Positions 38,275-48,418 of a DNA stretch of 64,000 bases are shown here, in pieces. The position numbers and the translations under genes were made by a program. Every line of letters begins with the position of its first letter. The stretch's first letter is position 1. The notes under the pieces were generated by a model. The model searched no databases and had not been told where the DNA came from. It saw nothing but the letters and a program-made list of their open reading frames with translations. Origin of the DNA: Gammaproteobacteria bacterium (lineage in GTDB: Bacteria > Pseudomonadota > Gammaproteobacteria > GCA-001735895); NCBI GenBank assembly GCA_022340305.1, contig JAJDOF010000102.1, forward strand, positions 1 to 64,000. Reading direction: 5' to 3'.

Positions 38275-40110
38275 ATGTCTCAAGCTCTTGATATTTTGCG
38301 TAGCCGCTTCGGCTACCCACAGTTCCGCTTTCAGCAGCAGCAAATCATCGACGCCCTGGTCGCGGGCCGGGATGCGCTGGTGCTGATGCCGACCGGGGGC
38401 GGGAAATCGCTTTGTTACCAGATACCTGCCCTGATTAGAGACGGTGTCGGTATCGTCATATCGCCTTTGATCGCGTTAATGCAGGATCAGGTCGACGCGC
38501 TCGCACAGAATGGCATACATGCGGCATTCCTCAATTCGACGCAATCCTCTCAACAACAGTTCAACACCCGTCAGCAGGTTCTGGCCGGCGACATCGACCT
38601 GCTCTACGTGGCGCCTGAACGCGCGCTTACCGCGGATTTTCTGCAATTGCTCGGTGAGTGCCGTATCGCATTGTTCGCCATCGACGAAGCGCATTGTGTT
38701 TCACAGTGGGGTCATGATTTCAGGCCCGATTACCAGAAGTTAAAACAACTGCACGAGCGGTTTCCCGGGGTTCCGCGCATTGCACTCACGGCGACCGCCG
38801 ACCGGCGCACCCTCGGAGAAATCGAGGCGCAACTGCAGCTGCAGGGCGCGGCACGTTTTGTACACAGCTTCGACCGACCCAATATTTTCTATCGCATTAC
38901 CCAGGGCGATAACGGCCGTCAGCGGATGTGGGAGTTTATCCAGGAAAACCACGGACAGGATGCCGGTATCGTCTATTGCCTGTCGCGCAAGAAAGTCGAA
39001 GAGACAGCCAAATGGCTAAGTGACAGGGGTCGCCACGCGTTGCCCTATCACGCCGGACTCGACAAGGATGTTCGCGCCCGCCACCAGAGGATCTTTCTGC
39101 AACAGGAAGCGGTCATCATCGTCGCCACGATTGCCTTCGGTATGGGTATCGACAAGCCCGATGTGCGCTTTGTTGCGCACCTGAATCTACCCAAGAACAT
39201 CGAATCCTATTACCAGGAGACCGGTCGCGGCGGACGCGATGGCGACCCGGCCAATGCCTGGATGGCTTATGGTTTGCAGGACATCATCAACCTGCGCCAG
39301 ATGATGGCGCAGAGCGATGCCGACGAACAATTCAAGCGCGTGCTGCATCACAAGATGGAAGCCATGTTGGGGTTCTGTGAACAAAGCGGCTGCCGGCGCC
39401 AGACCCTGCTCGAATACTTCGATGAAATCCTGCCCGAACCCTGTGGAAACTGCGACAACTGCGTCGAACCACCCCAGACCTGGGATGCGACCGAAGCGGC
39501 GCGCATGGCGCTGTCCTGCGTTTTTCGTACCGGACAACGCTTTGGCGTGAACTACGTCATCGATGTGCTGATCGGCAATGCACGCGAGCGCATCATACAA
39601 AACGGTCACGATCAACTGAGCACCTTTGGCATCGGCGATCTCGACAACAACGAATGGCGCAGCCTGTTCCGACAGTTGATTGCTCTCGGCTACCTGTTCG
39701 CCGATATCGACAACTATGGCGCACTTAAGATGAACTCAAGCTGCAAGCCGCTGTTGAACGGTTCGCAGAAATTGCATCTGCGCCAATTCGTCAAGCAGGG
39801 GAAGGCAAAGAAACCCAGGAACGACAAGATCAAGGTTTCGCTGCAGGCTGCCGACACACCGCTGTTCGACGCGCTGCGCCTGCATCGCAGTGAGCTTGCT
39901 CAGCAACAAGCGGTACCACCCTACGTCATCCTGCATGACAAGACCTTGCATGCGATTTGTGAGCTACGGCCCGAAACTACCGCGCAACTGGCGGAAATTC
40001 CAGGCATCGGCGCGCGCAAGCTGGAACTCTACGGCGATGATCTGATTCGCATCACGCAACAGCACTCGGTAACCACGTCGCAGCAGGAAGAAAGTCCGGG
40101 AAACCACTGA
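38275..40110 (+). CDS. recQ: ATP-dependent DNA helicase RecQ
   Basis: LMPTGGGKSLCYQIPAL, DEAHCVSQWGHDFRPDY, QETGRGGRDG, C-terminal HRDC. Confidence 0.96.
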   Translation: MSQALDILRSRFGYPQFRFQQQQIIDALVAGRDALVLMPTGGGKSLCYQIPALIRDGVGIVISPLIALMQDQVDALAQNGIHAAFLNSTQSSQQQFNTRQQVLAGDIDLLYVAPERALTADFLQLLGECRIALFAIDEAHCVSQWGHDFRPDYQKLKQLHERFPGVPRIALTATADRRTLGEIEAQLQLQGAARFVHSFDRPNIFYRITQGDNGRQRMWEFIQENHGQDAGIVYCLSRKKVEETAKWLSDRGRHALPYHAGLDKDVRARHQRIFLQQEAVIIVATIAFGMGIDKPDVRFVAHLNLPKNIESYYQETGRGGRDGDPANAWMAYGLQDIINLRQMMAQSDADEQFKRVLHHKMEAMLGFCEQSGCRRQTLLEYFDEILPEPCGNCDNCVEPPQTWDATEAARMALSCVFRTGQRFGVNYVIDVLIGNARERIIQNGHDQLSTFGIGDLDNNEWRSLFRQLIALGYLFADIDNYGALKMNSSCKPLLNGSQKLHLRQFVKQGKAKKPRNDKIKVSLQAADTPLFDALRLHRSELAQQQAVPPYVILHDKTLHAICELRPETTAQLAEIPGIGARKLELYGDDLIRITQQHSVTTSQQEESPGNH

Positions 40111-40139
40111 TCCTGAACCCCGACAAGCAAGCGGGGATG

Positions 40140-40601
40140 CTAGAGACGCTTCAAACCCTCCAGCAACAGGTGGTCCAGTTGCTGGTCGATCAGTAGCTCG
40201 TCGAGCGTATCCGCATTGACCGATACATAGCTGAACGCCTGGCGCCACTGACGATCGTACTGCTCCCAGAACAACTGCTTTGCCTGCGGGAAACGCCAGC
40301 CCTCGCCGATGACCAGGGCATAAAAGCGCACGGCTTCCGCGGTGAGCCAGCGTTGATGCACCAGCGCCTCAAAATCTTCAATACTGCGCACCGGCGCAAT
40401 CAAAGGTTTGTTGGCATCGATCCACAGCGCCAGGGTCGCCAGTATTAAGGCCGCCTTGTCCGGAAAATGATTGTATACCGTCGCCTTGGACACCTTGCTC
40501 ACCTTCACCACCATATCGATCGAGGTTCCTTTGAAGCCATTGTCGAGAAACAGGGCCAGCGCCGCACTGGCTATCTGGTTTTTTTTGGACTTCTGAGCCA
40601 T
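40140..40601 (-). CDS. TetR-family transcriptional regulator
   Basis: QIASAALALFLDNGFKGTSIDMVVKVSKVSKATVYNHFPDKAALI. Confidence 0.9.
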   Translation of the reverse strand: MAQKSKKNQIASAALALFLDNGFKGTSIDMVVKVSKVSKATVYNHFPDKAALILATLALWIDANKPLIAPVRSIEDFEALVHQRWLTAEAVRFYALVIGEGWRFPQAKQLFWEQYDRQWRQAFSYVSVNADTLDELLIDQQLDHLLLEGLKRL

Positions 40602-40635
40602 ATCAGGGTTGATTATCGCTTTAATTTATGCAAAC

Positions 40636-40656
40636 TATACTAAACCGTTTAGTATA
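40636..40656. promoter_or_regulatory. 21-bp palindromic operator candidate
   Basis: TATACTAAAC-C-GTTTAGTATA, perfect dyad in the divergent tetR/trpB intergenic region. Confidence 0.8.
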
Positions 40657-40695
40657 TGTCATTCTTAATGTTCAATCAGAACCCGGGAGCCAGCA

Positions 40696-41955
40696 ATGAT
40701 TCGCAGTGACAATGGATTTTTTGGCGAGTTCGGCGGACGCTTCGTCCCCGAAATACTACTGCCAGCACTTACCGAGCTCGAAGATTTATTTTTCGGTCTA
40801 CGCGATGATCCGGCTTTCTGGCAGGAATACCTCACCCTGACCCAGGAATTCAGTGGCCGCCCAACTCCACTGACCCCATTACGGCGTTTATCCAAACAAC
40901 TCGGCGGTGCGCAAATCTGGCTCAAACGTGAAGATTTGAATCACTCCGGTGCACACAAGATCAACAATGTGCTGGGCCAGGGTCTGCTCGTGCAACGCAT
41001 GGGCAAACAGCGCGTTATTGCCGAGACCGGCGCCGGTCAGCATGGCCTTGCGACTGCGATCATGGCGGCACGACTTGGGCTTGATGCCACCATTTACATG
41101 GGCGCCGAAGACATTGAACGCCAATATTCAAACGTCTTCTGGATGCGCCAGCTGGGTTCCAACGTGGTCGGTGTAACCACCGGCGCACAAACCCTGAAAG
41201 AGGCACTCGACGAGGCGCTGCGCGACTGGGCGGCTTCGGTCGAAACTACGCACTACGTACTCGGCACCGCCTGCGGGCCGGCCCCATTCCCGGAACTGGT
41301 ATCCTATTTTCAAAGCGTGATCAGCGCCGAGATCAAGGAGCAGGCGATGCGCCAGATGGGCCGACTGCCCGACGAGATCGTTGCCTGTGTCGGCGGTGGT
41401 TCCAACGCGATGGGCGCGTTTGCCGCCTTTCTCGAGGATCCCGAGGTCAAGCTGGTCGGCATCGAGGCCGGCGGTCTCAGCCTGGAGGATGGCCAACATT
41501 CGATTCGTCTGTCACAGAACACTGGTGAAACCGGGATCGCACAGGGCTACAAGACCCTGTTCCTGCAAAACGATGATGGCCAACTCGGTGATACCCACAG
41601 TATTGCGGCCGGGCTTGACTACGTTGGCGTGTCGCCGATACTCGCCCATCTATCGCAACAGGGTCGCGTCATCCCCGATTCCGCCACCGATGCAGAGGTC
41701 ACCGCGGCGTTCAGCCTGCTGATGAAGACCGAAGGCATCATCCCGGCACTCGAATCGGCCCACGGTCTGGCCGGTGGTTTCAAGCGTGCGCAACAGATGA
41801 CGCCCGAGCAGAATCTCGTCATCAACTTAAGCGGTCGTGGCGACAAGGATATATTTACCGTCGCGCGCGCCTTCCCGCAGCCCGAATGGGCCGGCTTCCT
41901 GCAACGCGAAGCAGATCGGTCTGCCGCAATAATGCAACAACAAGGAGAACTCTGA
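40696..41955 (+). CDS. trpB: Tryptophan synthase beta subunit
   Basis: GEFGGRFVPEILLPAL; LKREDLNHSGAHKINNVLGQ; CVGGGSNAMGAFA; LSGRGDKD. Confidence 0.94.
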   Translation: MIRSDNGFFGEFGGRFVPEILLPALTELEDLFFGLRDDPAFWQEYLTLTQEFSGRPTPLTPLRRLSKQLGGAQIWLKREDLNHSGAHKINNVLGQGLLVQRMGKQRVIAETGAGQHGLATAIMAARLGLDATIYMGAEDIERQYSNVFWMRQLGSNVVGVTTGAQTLKEALDEALRDWAASVETTHYVLGTACGPAPFPELVSYFQSVISAEIKEQAMRQMGRLPDEIVACVGGGSNAMGAFAAFLEDPEVKLVGIEAGGLSLEDGQHSIRLSQNTGETGIAQGYKTLFLQNDDGQLGDTHSIAAGLDYVGVSPILAHLSQQGRVIPDSATDAEVTAAFSLLMKTEGIIPALESAHGLAGGFKRAQQMTPEQNLVINLSGRGDKDIFTVARAFPQPEWAGFLQREADRSAAIMQQQGEL

Positions 41956-41957
41956 TC

Positions 41958-42722
41958 ATGTTTCCTGCACAGTATGAAAACCTGCAAATCATGTCGCACG
42001 CGGTGATCGGTTTCCCGAGCCTCGAGGAAAACGAAAAGGCCATCGCGGGTCTCGTCGACGCCGGCGTTCACCTGATCGAGCTACAGGTACCGTTCAGCGA
42101 CCCGGTCGCCGATGGCCATACCCTGGTCAACGCCTGCTACGAGGCCCTGAAGCACGGAGGTTCGGTGCAGGCTACCCTCGATCTGGCGGAACGGGTTTGT
42201 GCGCGTCACCCTGAAGTGACATTTGTTCTCATGAGTTACCTGAACCCGTTGTACCGTTACGGCCTGGAACGCCTGTTTACAACCGCTGCGGCAATCGGCA
42301 TCAAGGGCATGATCATTCCCGACTGGCCCGTTGAGGAGATCGAACCCTGGTTGCCAAAACTGGATGAACTGGGCCTTTCACCCATTTTGATGGTTACTCC
42401 CAATACCGCACCGGAGCGTGTGCGCCGTATCGCAAAAGCTTCGCGTGGCATGATTTACGTGGTCTCGCGCATGGGCGTCACCGGGCACGAAACCCATTGG
42501 GGTGAAAAATTTCAGAACTACATCGATCGGATTCGCCAGCATACCGACCTGCCGCTCGCTGTCGGTTTCGGTGTGCGCACTCCCGACGACCTCAAGGCGC
42601 TGGCAGGCAAGGCCGAAGTCGCTGCATTTTGTTCGCAATACATCGAGTGGCAGCGCGATGATGGCAGCGAGGTCGCGGCCAGCAAGATGAAGTCGATCGT
42701 GCAAACCATGGCTGCGAACTGA
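41958..42722 (+). CDS. trpA: Tryptophan synthase alpha subunit (divergent)
   Basis: ORF from 41886; LIELQVPFSDPVADGHTL, LMSYLNPLYRYG, MIIPDWPVEE, VGFGVRTPDD. Confidence 0.9.
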   Translation: MFPAQYENLQIMSHAVIGFPSLEENEKAIAGLVDAGVHLIELQVPFSDPVADGHTLVNACYEALKHGGSVQATLDLAERVCARHPEVTFVLMSYLNPLYRYGLERLFTTAAAIGIKGMIIPDWPVEEIEPWLPKLDELGLSPILMVTPNTAPERVRRIAKASRGMIYVVSRMGVTGHETHWGEKFQNYIDRIRQHTDLPLAVGFGVRTPDDLKALAGKAEVAAFCSQYIEWQRDDGSEVAASKMKSIVQTMAAN

Positions 42723-42781
42723 CCGCCGCCATGGCGGCTCGCGACACCACAGTCGAACCTTGGCCCGCCCTGCTATAATCG

Positions 42782-43108
42782 ATGTTCAGTCTGACGAACC
42801 TGTTGTGGTTGGTCCTGCTCGGCACTGCCGGGCTCTACCTGTGGCGCAGCGGCCAGTTCAAAGGCAGAGCCCGCAGCATCGCGGTCAACCATTGCAAACA
42901 GCTGAATTTGCAATTGCTCGACGATAGCATGGTGATTACTGGCCTGTGGCCGGTTCGCAGTGCTGCCGGTAGCCTGGTTTTCCGGCGCCGTTATCGGTTT
43001 GAATTTGCCTCTGTCGGCGATCGCCGTTACCAGGGCGAGTTAACCATGATCGGCATGCGACTGCTAAACATCGAGCTGGAGACATACAAGCTGCCATCCG
43101 CAGATTAG
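42782..43108 (+). CDS. DUF3301 family protein
   Basis: Single TM then AVNHCKQLNLQLLDDSM...FRRRYRFEFASVGDRRYQGELTMIG. Confidence 0.8.
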   Translation: MFSLTNLLWLVLLGTAGLYLWRSGQFKGRARSIAVNHCKQLNLQLLDDSMVITGLWPVRSAAGSLVFRRRYRFEFASVGDRRYQGELTMIGMRLLNIELETYKLPSAD

Positions 43109-43229
43109 TTCGCAAATCTGTTCGTGAGCCAGGCATAAAAAGTGCATAAATAACTGAAACCAGGATCATCATTTTAACTATACTAACCGACCATGCTCCA
43201 TCCCCTTTAGATCTCCACTGGAACTCACC

Positions 43230-43907
43230 ATGAAACAATTATTCATTCTTCTCAGCCTTGTTGGCGCCATCGGTATATCCGGCTGCCAGACCTTCGATGC
43301 CTATACCGGCGAGCAAAAGGTTTCCAGTACCGCCAAGGGTGCAGGTATCGGTGCCGGTATCGGGGCGGTGCTCGCCTATATCAGCAACAAGGATGAAAGC
43401 AGCAAGACACGTAAAAGACGCGTGCTGCAGGCGGCCGGGGTCGGCGCTATTGCCGGTGGTGGCGTCGGCTACTACATGGATAGCCAGGAAGCCAAGCTGA
43501 GACAGACGCTGCGCAGCACCGGTGTCAGCGTCGAGCGAGTAGGCGACAACATCAACCTGATCATGCCGGGCAATATCACTTTTGTCAGCGCCGGACACGA
43601 TCTTAACGGCAACTTTTACGAAGTGCTGGACTCGGTAGTACTGGTGTTACAGGAGTTCAACAAAACGGTTATCGTCGTTGCCGGACACACGGATAGCGTG
43701 GGATCGACTGAATACAACCAGGCCCTGTCCGAAAGGCGAGCAACTTCGGTTGCTAATTACCTGCTGTCCAAGGCAGTCGTTGCGGCTCGTATCGAGACCG
43801 TCGGTTTCGGTGAAACCGCGCCCCTCGCCGATAATGGCAGCGCCGAAGGTAGAAGCCTGAATCGACGCGTCGAGCTCTCGCTTCTGCCCATCACTGAAGG
43901 TTCCTGA
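43230..43907 (+). CDS. OmpA-family lipoprotein
   Basis: Lipobox GISGCQT; glycine-zipper; C-terminal OmpA (VVAGHTDSVGSTEYNQALSERRATSVANYL). Confidence 0.92.
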   Translation: MKQLFILLSLVGAIGISGCQTFDAYTGEQKVSSTAKGAGIGAGIGAVLAYISNKDESSKTRKRRVLQAAGVGAIAGGGVGYYMDSQEAKLRQTLRSTGVSVERVGDNINLIMPGNITFVSAGHDLNGNFYEVLDSVVLVLQEFNKTVIVVAGHTDSVGSTEYNQALSERRATSVANYLLSKAVVAARIETVGFGETAPLADNGSAEGRSLNRRVELSLLPITEGS

Positions 43908-43944
43908 TCCCCTGGCTAGCGGCAAATGATCCAACACAAGGCAG

Positions 43945-45183
43945 TCAATCTCCTGTTGGTTCGCCGCTTAGCGCTCGTCGGATCCTGCCACTGCAGGCAA
44001 ACAGCACGATAGCGCTCGCCAGCCCGATCCCCAGCGTGACCGTTAGAATCGACATCAGCGTCGATTCCGCAATTGGGGCCCCCCGTTGCAGACCCGAAGC
44101 CAGCAACAGCAGCAGCAAGGCGAAAAACAGGCGTTCTGCCAGACCCTGTATTGATAAGTAGGTCGCCCGCTGCCGCCGCTCGATGCGTGGCGCGATGGCG
44201 GCGCGCACTGGCGCATGCACCAGCGACATTGGGAAGTTACGCAGACAAACCAACGCCAGCACCGCCGGACTAACCGCGACCGCCATGGCCGCGACGATAC
44301 CAAGTTGCAGCAACATCGCGACCGCGAGCACGCCGGTCAGGCCGAGTTCCATTTGCCAGGCCATGCTCGCCCTGGCACCGATAGCGCCACCGAACATCGA
44401 CACCGAAATGACCACCCCCGATATCAGTGGTGCGTAGGCAGAAGCTTCCAGCAGTGGCAGTTGTAACACCGTGATATAGGGCTGGTAAAACTCATAGACG
44501 ATGTGTGCCATCGCATACAACACGATCACCACGGCGAAAACCCAACCCAGAACAGGGTCGCGCAAACGCAGACAGCAATCCCAAACTACCCGTGCAAAGC
44601 TTTGCGGAATGGCATTACTCTCGTCGGCATGAACCGGCTCCACGAAGCGCCATGCCAATAGCACCATCACGGTCGCACTGAACAGCGAGAATACATAAGC
44701 CAGGCGCAGATCGATCAGCCCCAGAATGCCACCCGACAACGTGGCGATCGCCAGCATGACCATTCCCCATTGCTCAGCCTTTGCCTCACGTTCCGCGTAT
44801 TCGCTGTCTCGCCCCAGCGCTTTCAACGAATCGTAGTGAAAGGCCGTATCGGTGCCGGACTGCATCGCGATACCCATGGCGAGCAAAAACTGGCCGGCAG
44901 CAAACCAACCGAATCCAGCGCCGAAAATGAAACAACAATAGGATGCAATCAATGCCGTGGCAGCGATCAACAAGGTGCGGCGGCGACCAATACGATCGGA
45001 GAAATAACCCGAGGGAACTTCCAGCAGGAATACCGAAAGGTAGTAAACCGCAGAGAGCTCAATGACCTGATCGAGCGGCAAGCTCTGGCTCATGTAGAGG
45101 AAAAAGACGGTAATCCATGCATGGCCGTCCGAAGCGGCGCGAAACCACGGATACAGGCTGATATTAAGTTGCAGCTTCGACAC
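43945..45183 (-). CDS. MFS transporter
   Basis: ORF to 45378; GTG at 45183 (VSKLQLNISLYPWFRAASDGHAW) proposed; ISDRIGRRRT-like loop YFSDRIGRRRTLL. Confidence 0.85.
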   Translation of the reverse strand: MSKLQLNISLYPWFRAASDGHAWITVFFLYMSQSLPLDQVIELSAVYYLSVFLLEVPSGYFSDRIGRRRTLLIAATALIASYCCFIFGAGFGWFAAGQFLLAMGIAMQSGTDTAFHYDSLKALGRDSEYAEREAKAEQWGMVMLAIATLSGGILGLIDLRLAYVFSLFSATVMVLLAWRFVEPVHADESNAIPQSFARVVWDCCLRLRDPVLGWVFAVVIVLYAMAHIVYEFYQPYITVLQLPLLEASAYAPLISGVVISVSMFGGAIGARASMAWQMELGLTGVLAVAMLLQLGIVAAMAVAVSPAVLALVCLRNFPMSLVHAPVRAAIAPRIERRQRATYLSIQGLAERLFFALLLLLLASGLQRGAPIAESTLMSILTVTLGIGLASAIVLFACSGRIRRALSGEPTGD

Positions 45184-45435
45184 GTCTAATGCTTCAGATC
45201 TGGCGGGCAGACAACTATAACGCAGACACAGGCAACATGTGTCGTTTGTGCCGGCAGCCCGTTGGCGTGAAGCACGCTGTCGATCACCCGTTATTTGGCG
45301 GTCAGACCGCCGATCGCCAAAAGCGGTCGCATCAGCATTGCGAAACACTCGGTCAGTCAAATGAATTCTCAGGCGCAAAAATGAAACGAAAATTCACAGC
45401 CTGACTACACTAAGTGAATATCAAGAGAATTTTGC

Positions 45436-46311
45436 ATGAATTACGAAGTTATCATTACCTGCGCAGTCACTGGCGCCGGTGATACTACCAGTCGCAGCCA
45501 CCATGTGCCCATTACGCCACGCCAGGTGGCCGATGCGGCGATCGAAGCCGCAAACGCCGGGGCTGCGGTAGTACACCTTCACGTGCGCGATCCCCGCACC
45601 GGCACGGCTTCACGCAATCCGGCACTGTTTCGCGAAACCGTAGACATGATCCGCGATAGTGGCGTCGACATGATTATCAACCTGACCGCAGGCATTGGTG
45701 GCGACTGGGTACCGAGCGAAGGCGATCCGTCACTGCCCGGGCCAGGCACCGACATGATCGGCCCGGAGGCGCGTCTTGCACACGTGGTCGAATGCAAGCC
45801 CGACATTTGCAGTCTCGACTGCGGCACCATGAACTTCGGTGGCAATTACACTTATATCAACACGGCATCCTACTTGCGCTGCATGGCGCAAATTACGCTG
45901 GATCTCGGCGTCAAGCCCGAACTCGAAGTCTTCGATTTGGGCCAGATACGCCTGGCGCGCAGCCTGATTGACGACGGCCTGATCAGCGCACCGCCGATGT
46001 TCCAGATCTGCCTCGGTATTCCCTGGGGCGCCGGTGCCAACACCGCGACCATGTCGGCAATGCAACAGGCGCTGCCGACGGACGCCGTCTGGTCCGGGTT
46101 CGGTATTTCCAGGATGCAGATGCCGATGGTGGCGCAGGCCGTATTACTCGGTGGAAACGTGCGTGTCGGCCTCGAAGACAATATCTACCTTGAACGTGGT
46201 AAGCTCGCCAGCAACGGCATGCTGGTGGAACGTGCCGCTGAAATTATCGAACGCCTGGGTGCCCGCGTGCTGGGCCCGGAGGCAGCACGAGCGAAGATCG
46301 GGATAGTGTGA
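45436..46311 (+). CDS. BKACE family protein (beta-keto acid cleavage enzyme, DUF849)
   Basis: [52 protein letters not shown]. Confidence 0.92.
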   Translation: MNYEVIITCAVTGAGDTTSRSHHVPITPRQVADAAIEAANAGAAVVHLHVRDPRTGTASRNPALFRETVDMIRDSGVDMIINLTAGIGGDWVPSEGDPSLPGPGTDMIGPEARLAHVVECKPDICSLDCGTMNFGGNYTYINTASYLRCMAQITLDLGVKPELEVFDLGQIRLARSLIDDGLISAPPMFQICLGIPWGAGANTATMSAMQQALPTDAVWSGFGISRMQMPMVAQAVLLGGNVRVGLEDNIYLERGKLASNGMLVERAAEIIERLGARVLGPEAARAKIGIV

Positions 46312-46375
46312 TATGCGTCGATTTCTGCAATTATATCTGCCAGGAAGGTATTGATATAATCCAAATAGCAACTAT

Positions 46376-46714
46376 ATGAGTAGCATGAGCATAACCAGTA
46401 CACAATTCGCAATCGGCCAGGTGGTCAAACACCGCATCTATGACTTTCGCGGTGTCATCGTCGATGTCGATCCCGAATTCAACAATACCGAGGAATGGTG
46501 GCTATCGATTCCGGAAGGTGTGCGCCCGAACAAAAACCAGCCGTTTTATCATCTACTTGCAGAGAATGAATCGACCGCATACGAGGCCTATGTGTCCGAA
46601 CAGAACTTGCTGGAGGATGAGTCCGGTGAACCGGTGAACCATCCCCAGATCGCCGAAGTATTCGGTAAGTTCCTCGGTGCCAGCTACGCGCTACCCGATC
46701 ACTACCGCAACTAG
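46376..46714 (+). CDS. hspQ: Heat shock protein HspQ
   Basis: FAIGQVVKHRIYDFRGVIVDVDPEFNNTEEWW; NQPFYHLLAENE; YVSEQNLL. Confidence 0.93.
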   Translation: MSSMSITSTQFAIGQVVKHRIYDFRGVIVDVDPEFNNTEEWWLSIPEGVRPNKNQPFYHLLAENESTAYEAYVSEQNLLEDESGEPVNHPQIAEVFGKFLGASYALPDHYRN

Positions 46715-46835
46715 CTGCCATCGGCCTCGAGCCATCGCTCACCTCCCTGATCTTTTCGGCGACCCCGGACAGCACAGGACCTCTCTCCCGAATGGCACGC
46801 ACAGCAACCGCCTCACGGTCGTTGAGTCGCCCCGG

Positions 46836-47819
46836 TTAACTCCCGGTGGTTATTTTCTCAGCAAATCCCAGGCGTTTATCGACCCGGTTGAGCAACGCCT
46901 CCCCCGCGAGGTAACGTCGCCAGTTTTCAATGAACTGGGCTGCCATAGTGGTCTCGAACTCGGCATAGTCACCTGACATATGCGGCGATACCAGGCAATT
47001 GGGCGCGGTCCAGAAAGGACTTTGCGGCGGCAACGGTTCCTCGACAAACACATCTAGCGCAGCACCCGCGATACCACCTGCCTGCAACGCTGAAAGCAGC
47101 GCGTCCTCGACTACCAGTGCACCCCGGCCGATGTTGATAAAGCGTGCCTGCGGTTTCATCGCGGCGAACTCGTTTGCTGCAAACAGACCCCGTGTCTGTT
47201 CAGTTAAAGGCGTGATCAGCACGACATAGTCGACTCGTGGCAGGCATGCCGGTAATTCCTCGATGGCAAAAACATGCCCGAAATCCGGATCCCCATCGCG
47301 CGCACTTCGACCCACGACCTCGACCTCCATATCGACTGCCTTCAACAGGCGTCCAACCGCACGTCCGATGGAACCGACACCGACCACCAGTGCGCGCTTA
47401 CCCGCGACCTGTTCGGACAACCGATGCTGCCATTCACCACGCGCCTGGCAGGCAAGTGTTTCGGGAAAGCCCTTGGCAAACGCGATAATCATACCGAGCA
47501 CCCATTCCGCCATCGGTTGATCGAATACACCGCGCGCATTGGTAAACTGAATATCGCTAGCGACGAGTTCGTCGAACATAGCTGCATCAACGCCGGCCCC
47601 CGCCCAGTGAATCCAGCGTAAACTGTCGACCGCAGACCAGGCTTCGCGCAGGCTGGCAGCACGAAAATTCCAGCCCAACATGACCTCGGCGCCGGGTAGC
47701 ATGGTACGCAAATCCTCGGCACTACTCGCGCAACGAATCTCCGCCTGGTCTCTCAATTCCGCAAGTCGCGGCACCTCATCAATGTGTTTGACACCTTGCA
47801 CCAGCAATACCGGTTTCAC
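46836..47819 (-). CDS. D-2-hydroxyacid dehydrogenase
   Basis: ORF to 47876; GTG start proposed; ALVVGVGSIGRAVGRLL; INIGRGALVVEDALL; VSPHMSGD. Confidence 0.9.
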   Translation of the reverse strand: MKPVLLVQGVKHIDEVPRLAELRDQAEIRCASSAEDLRTMLPGAEVMLGWNFRAASLREAWSAVDSLRWIHWAGAGVDAAMFDELVASDIQFTNARGVFDQPMAEWVLGMIIAFAKGFPETLACQARGEWQHRLSEQVAGKRALVVGVGSIGRAVGRLLKAVDMEVEVVGRSARDGDPDFGHVFAIEELPACLPRVDYVVLITPLTEQTRGLFAANEFAAMKPQARFINIGRGALVVEDALLSALQAGGIAGAALDVFVEEPLPPQSPFWTAPNCLVSPHMSGDYAEFETTMAAQFIENWRRYLAGEALLNRVDKRLGFAEKITTGS

Positions 47820-47983
47820 ACAATTCTCCGTTACCTTCCAGGTTGATAATGTTAAAACACTCCACAGCCGAGGCATCTCGGCGGCACCGATGACCCGTCA
47901 AAAGCATCGAGCACCCAGCAATCCTTCAGCAACACAGGGCAACCGATTTGCCGGCTATTCATACGGATGTTCGCTCTGCCCGC

Positions 47984-48418
47984 TCAGGATACTACCTGGA
48001 GATAGCCGTTGTAGAGCAAAATAAGCACGGCGTAGCGGACACCCTTGCCGATAGCGGTGAGCACAAGGAACAATTCGAACCTGACACGCATGACCCCGGC
48101 AATAAAAGTCAACGCATCACCACCGATAGGTAACCACGCAAACAACAGGCTCCAGACGCCGTATTTCTGAAACCATGCCTGGCTGCGATGCAGCGACTCG
48201 GGCTTGAAAGGAAACCAGCGGCGCGCTTCGAAACGGGTTAAAAACCGACCCAGCACCCAGTTGACGGCCGCGCCCAGACTGTTGCCAGTGGTAGCCACCA
48301 GCCACACTGCGAAAGGCGCAAAACCCTGCTCGAGCATGCTGATGAAAGCAATCTCCGAGTAAAAAGGCAGTATTGTCGCGGCGCCGAATGCGCTCAGGAA
48401 CAGGATCGTATAACTCAA
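47984..48418 (-). CDS. YqaA/DedA-like (SNARE-associated) membrane protein
   Basis: ORF to 48535; TTG start overlapping the upstream TGA (TTGA); GNSLGAAVNWVLGRFL, FQKYGVWSLLFAWLPIGGDALTFIAGVMR. Confidence 0.85.
   Translation of the reverse strand: MSYTILFLSAFGAATILPFYSEIAFISMLEQGFAPFAVWLVATTGNSLGAAVNWVLGRFLTRFEARRWFPFKPESLHRSQAWFQKYGVWSLLFAWLPIGGDALTFIAGVMRVRFELFLVLTAIGKGVRYAVLILLYNGYLQVVS

Noticed and set aside
42727-42740. ccgccatggcgg palindrome after trpA as terminator
   Set aside because: Short stem, no loop and no T-tract.
42774-42784. TATAAT 2 nt upstream of the DUF3301 ATG, suggesting a leaderless promoter
   Set aside because: No -35 at proper spacing (TTGGCC is only 8 nt away) and the start site would fall inside the codon region; treated as coincidence.
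45297-45311. ggcggtc-a-gaccgcc 15-nt dyad upstream of the BKACE gene
   Set aside because: Short, GC-rich and isolated; no recognisable regulator alongside, could be chance.
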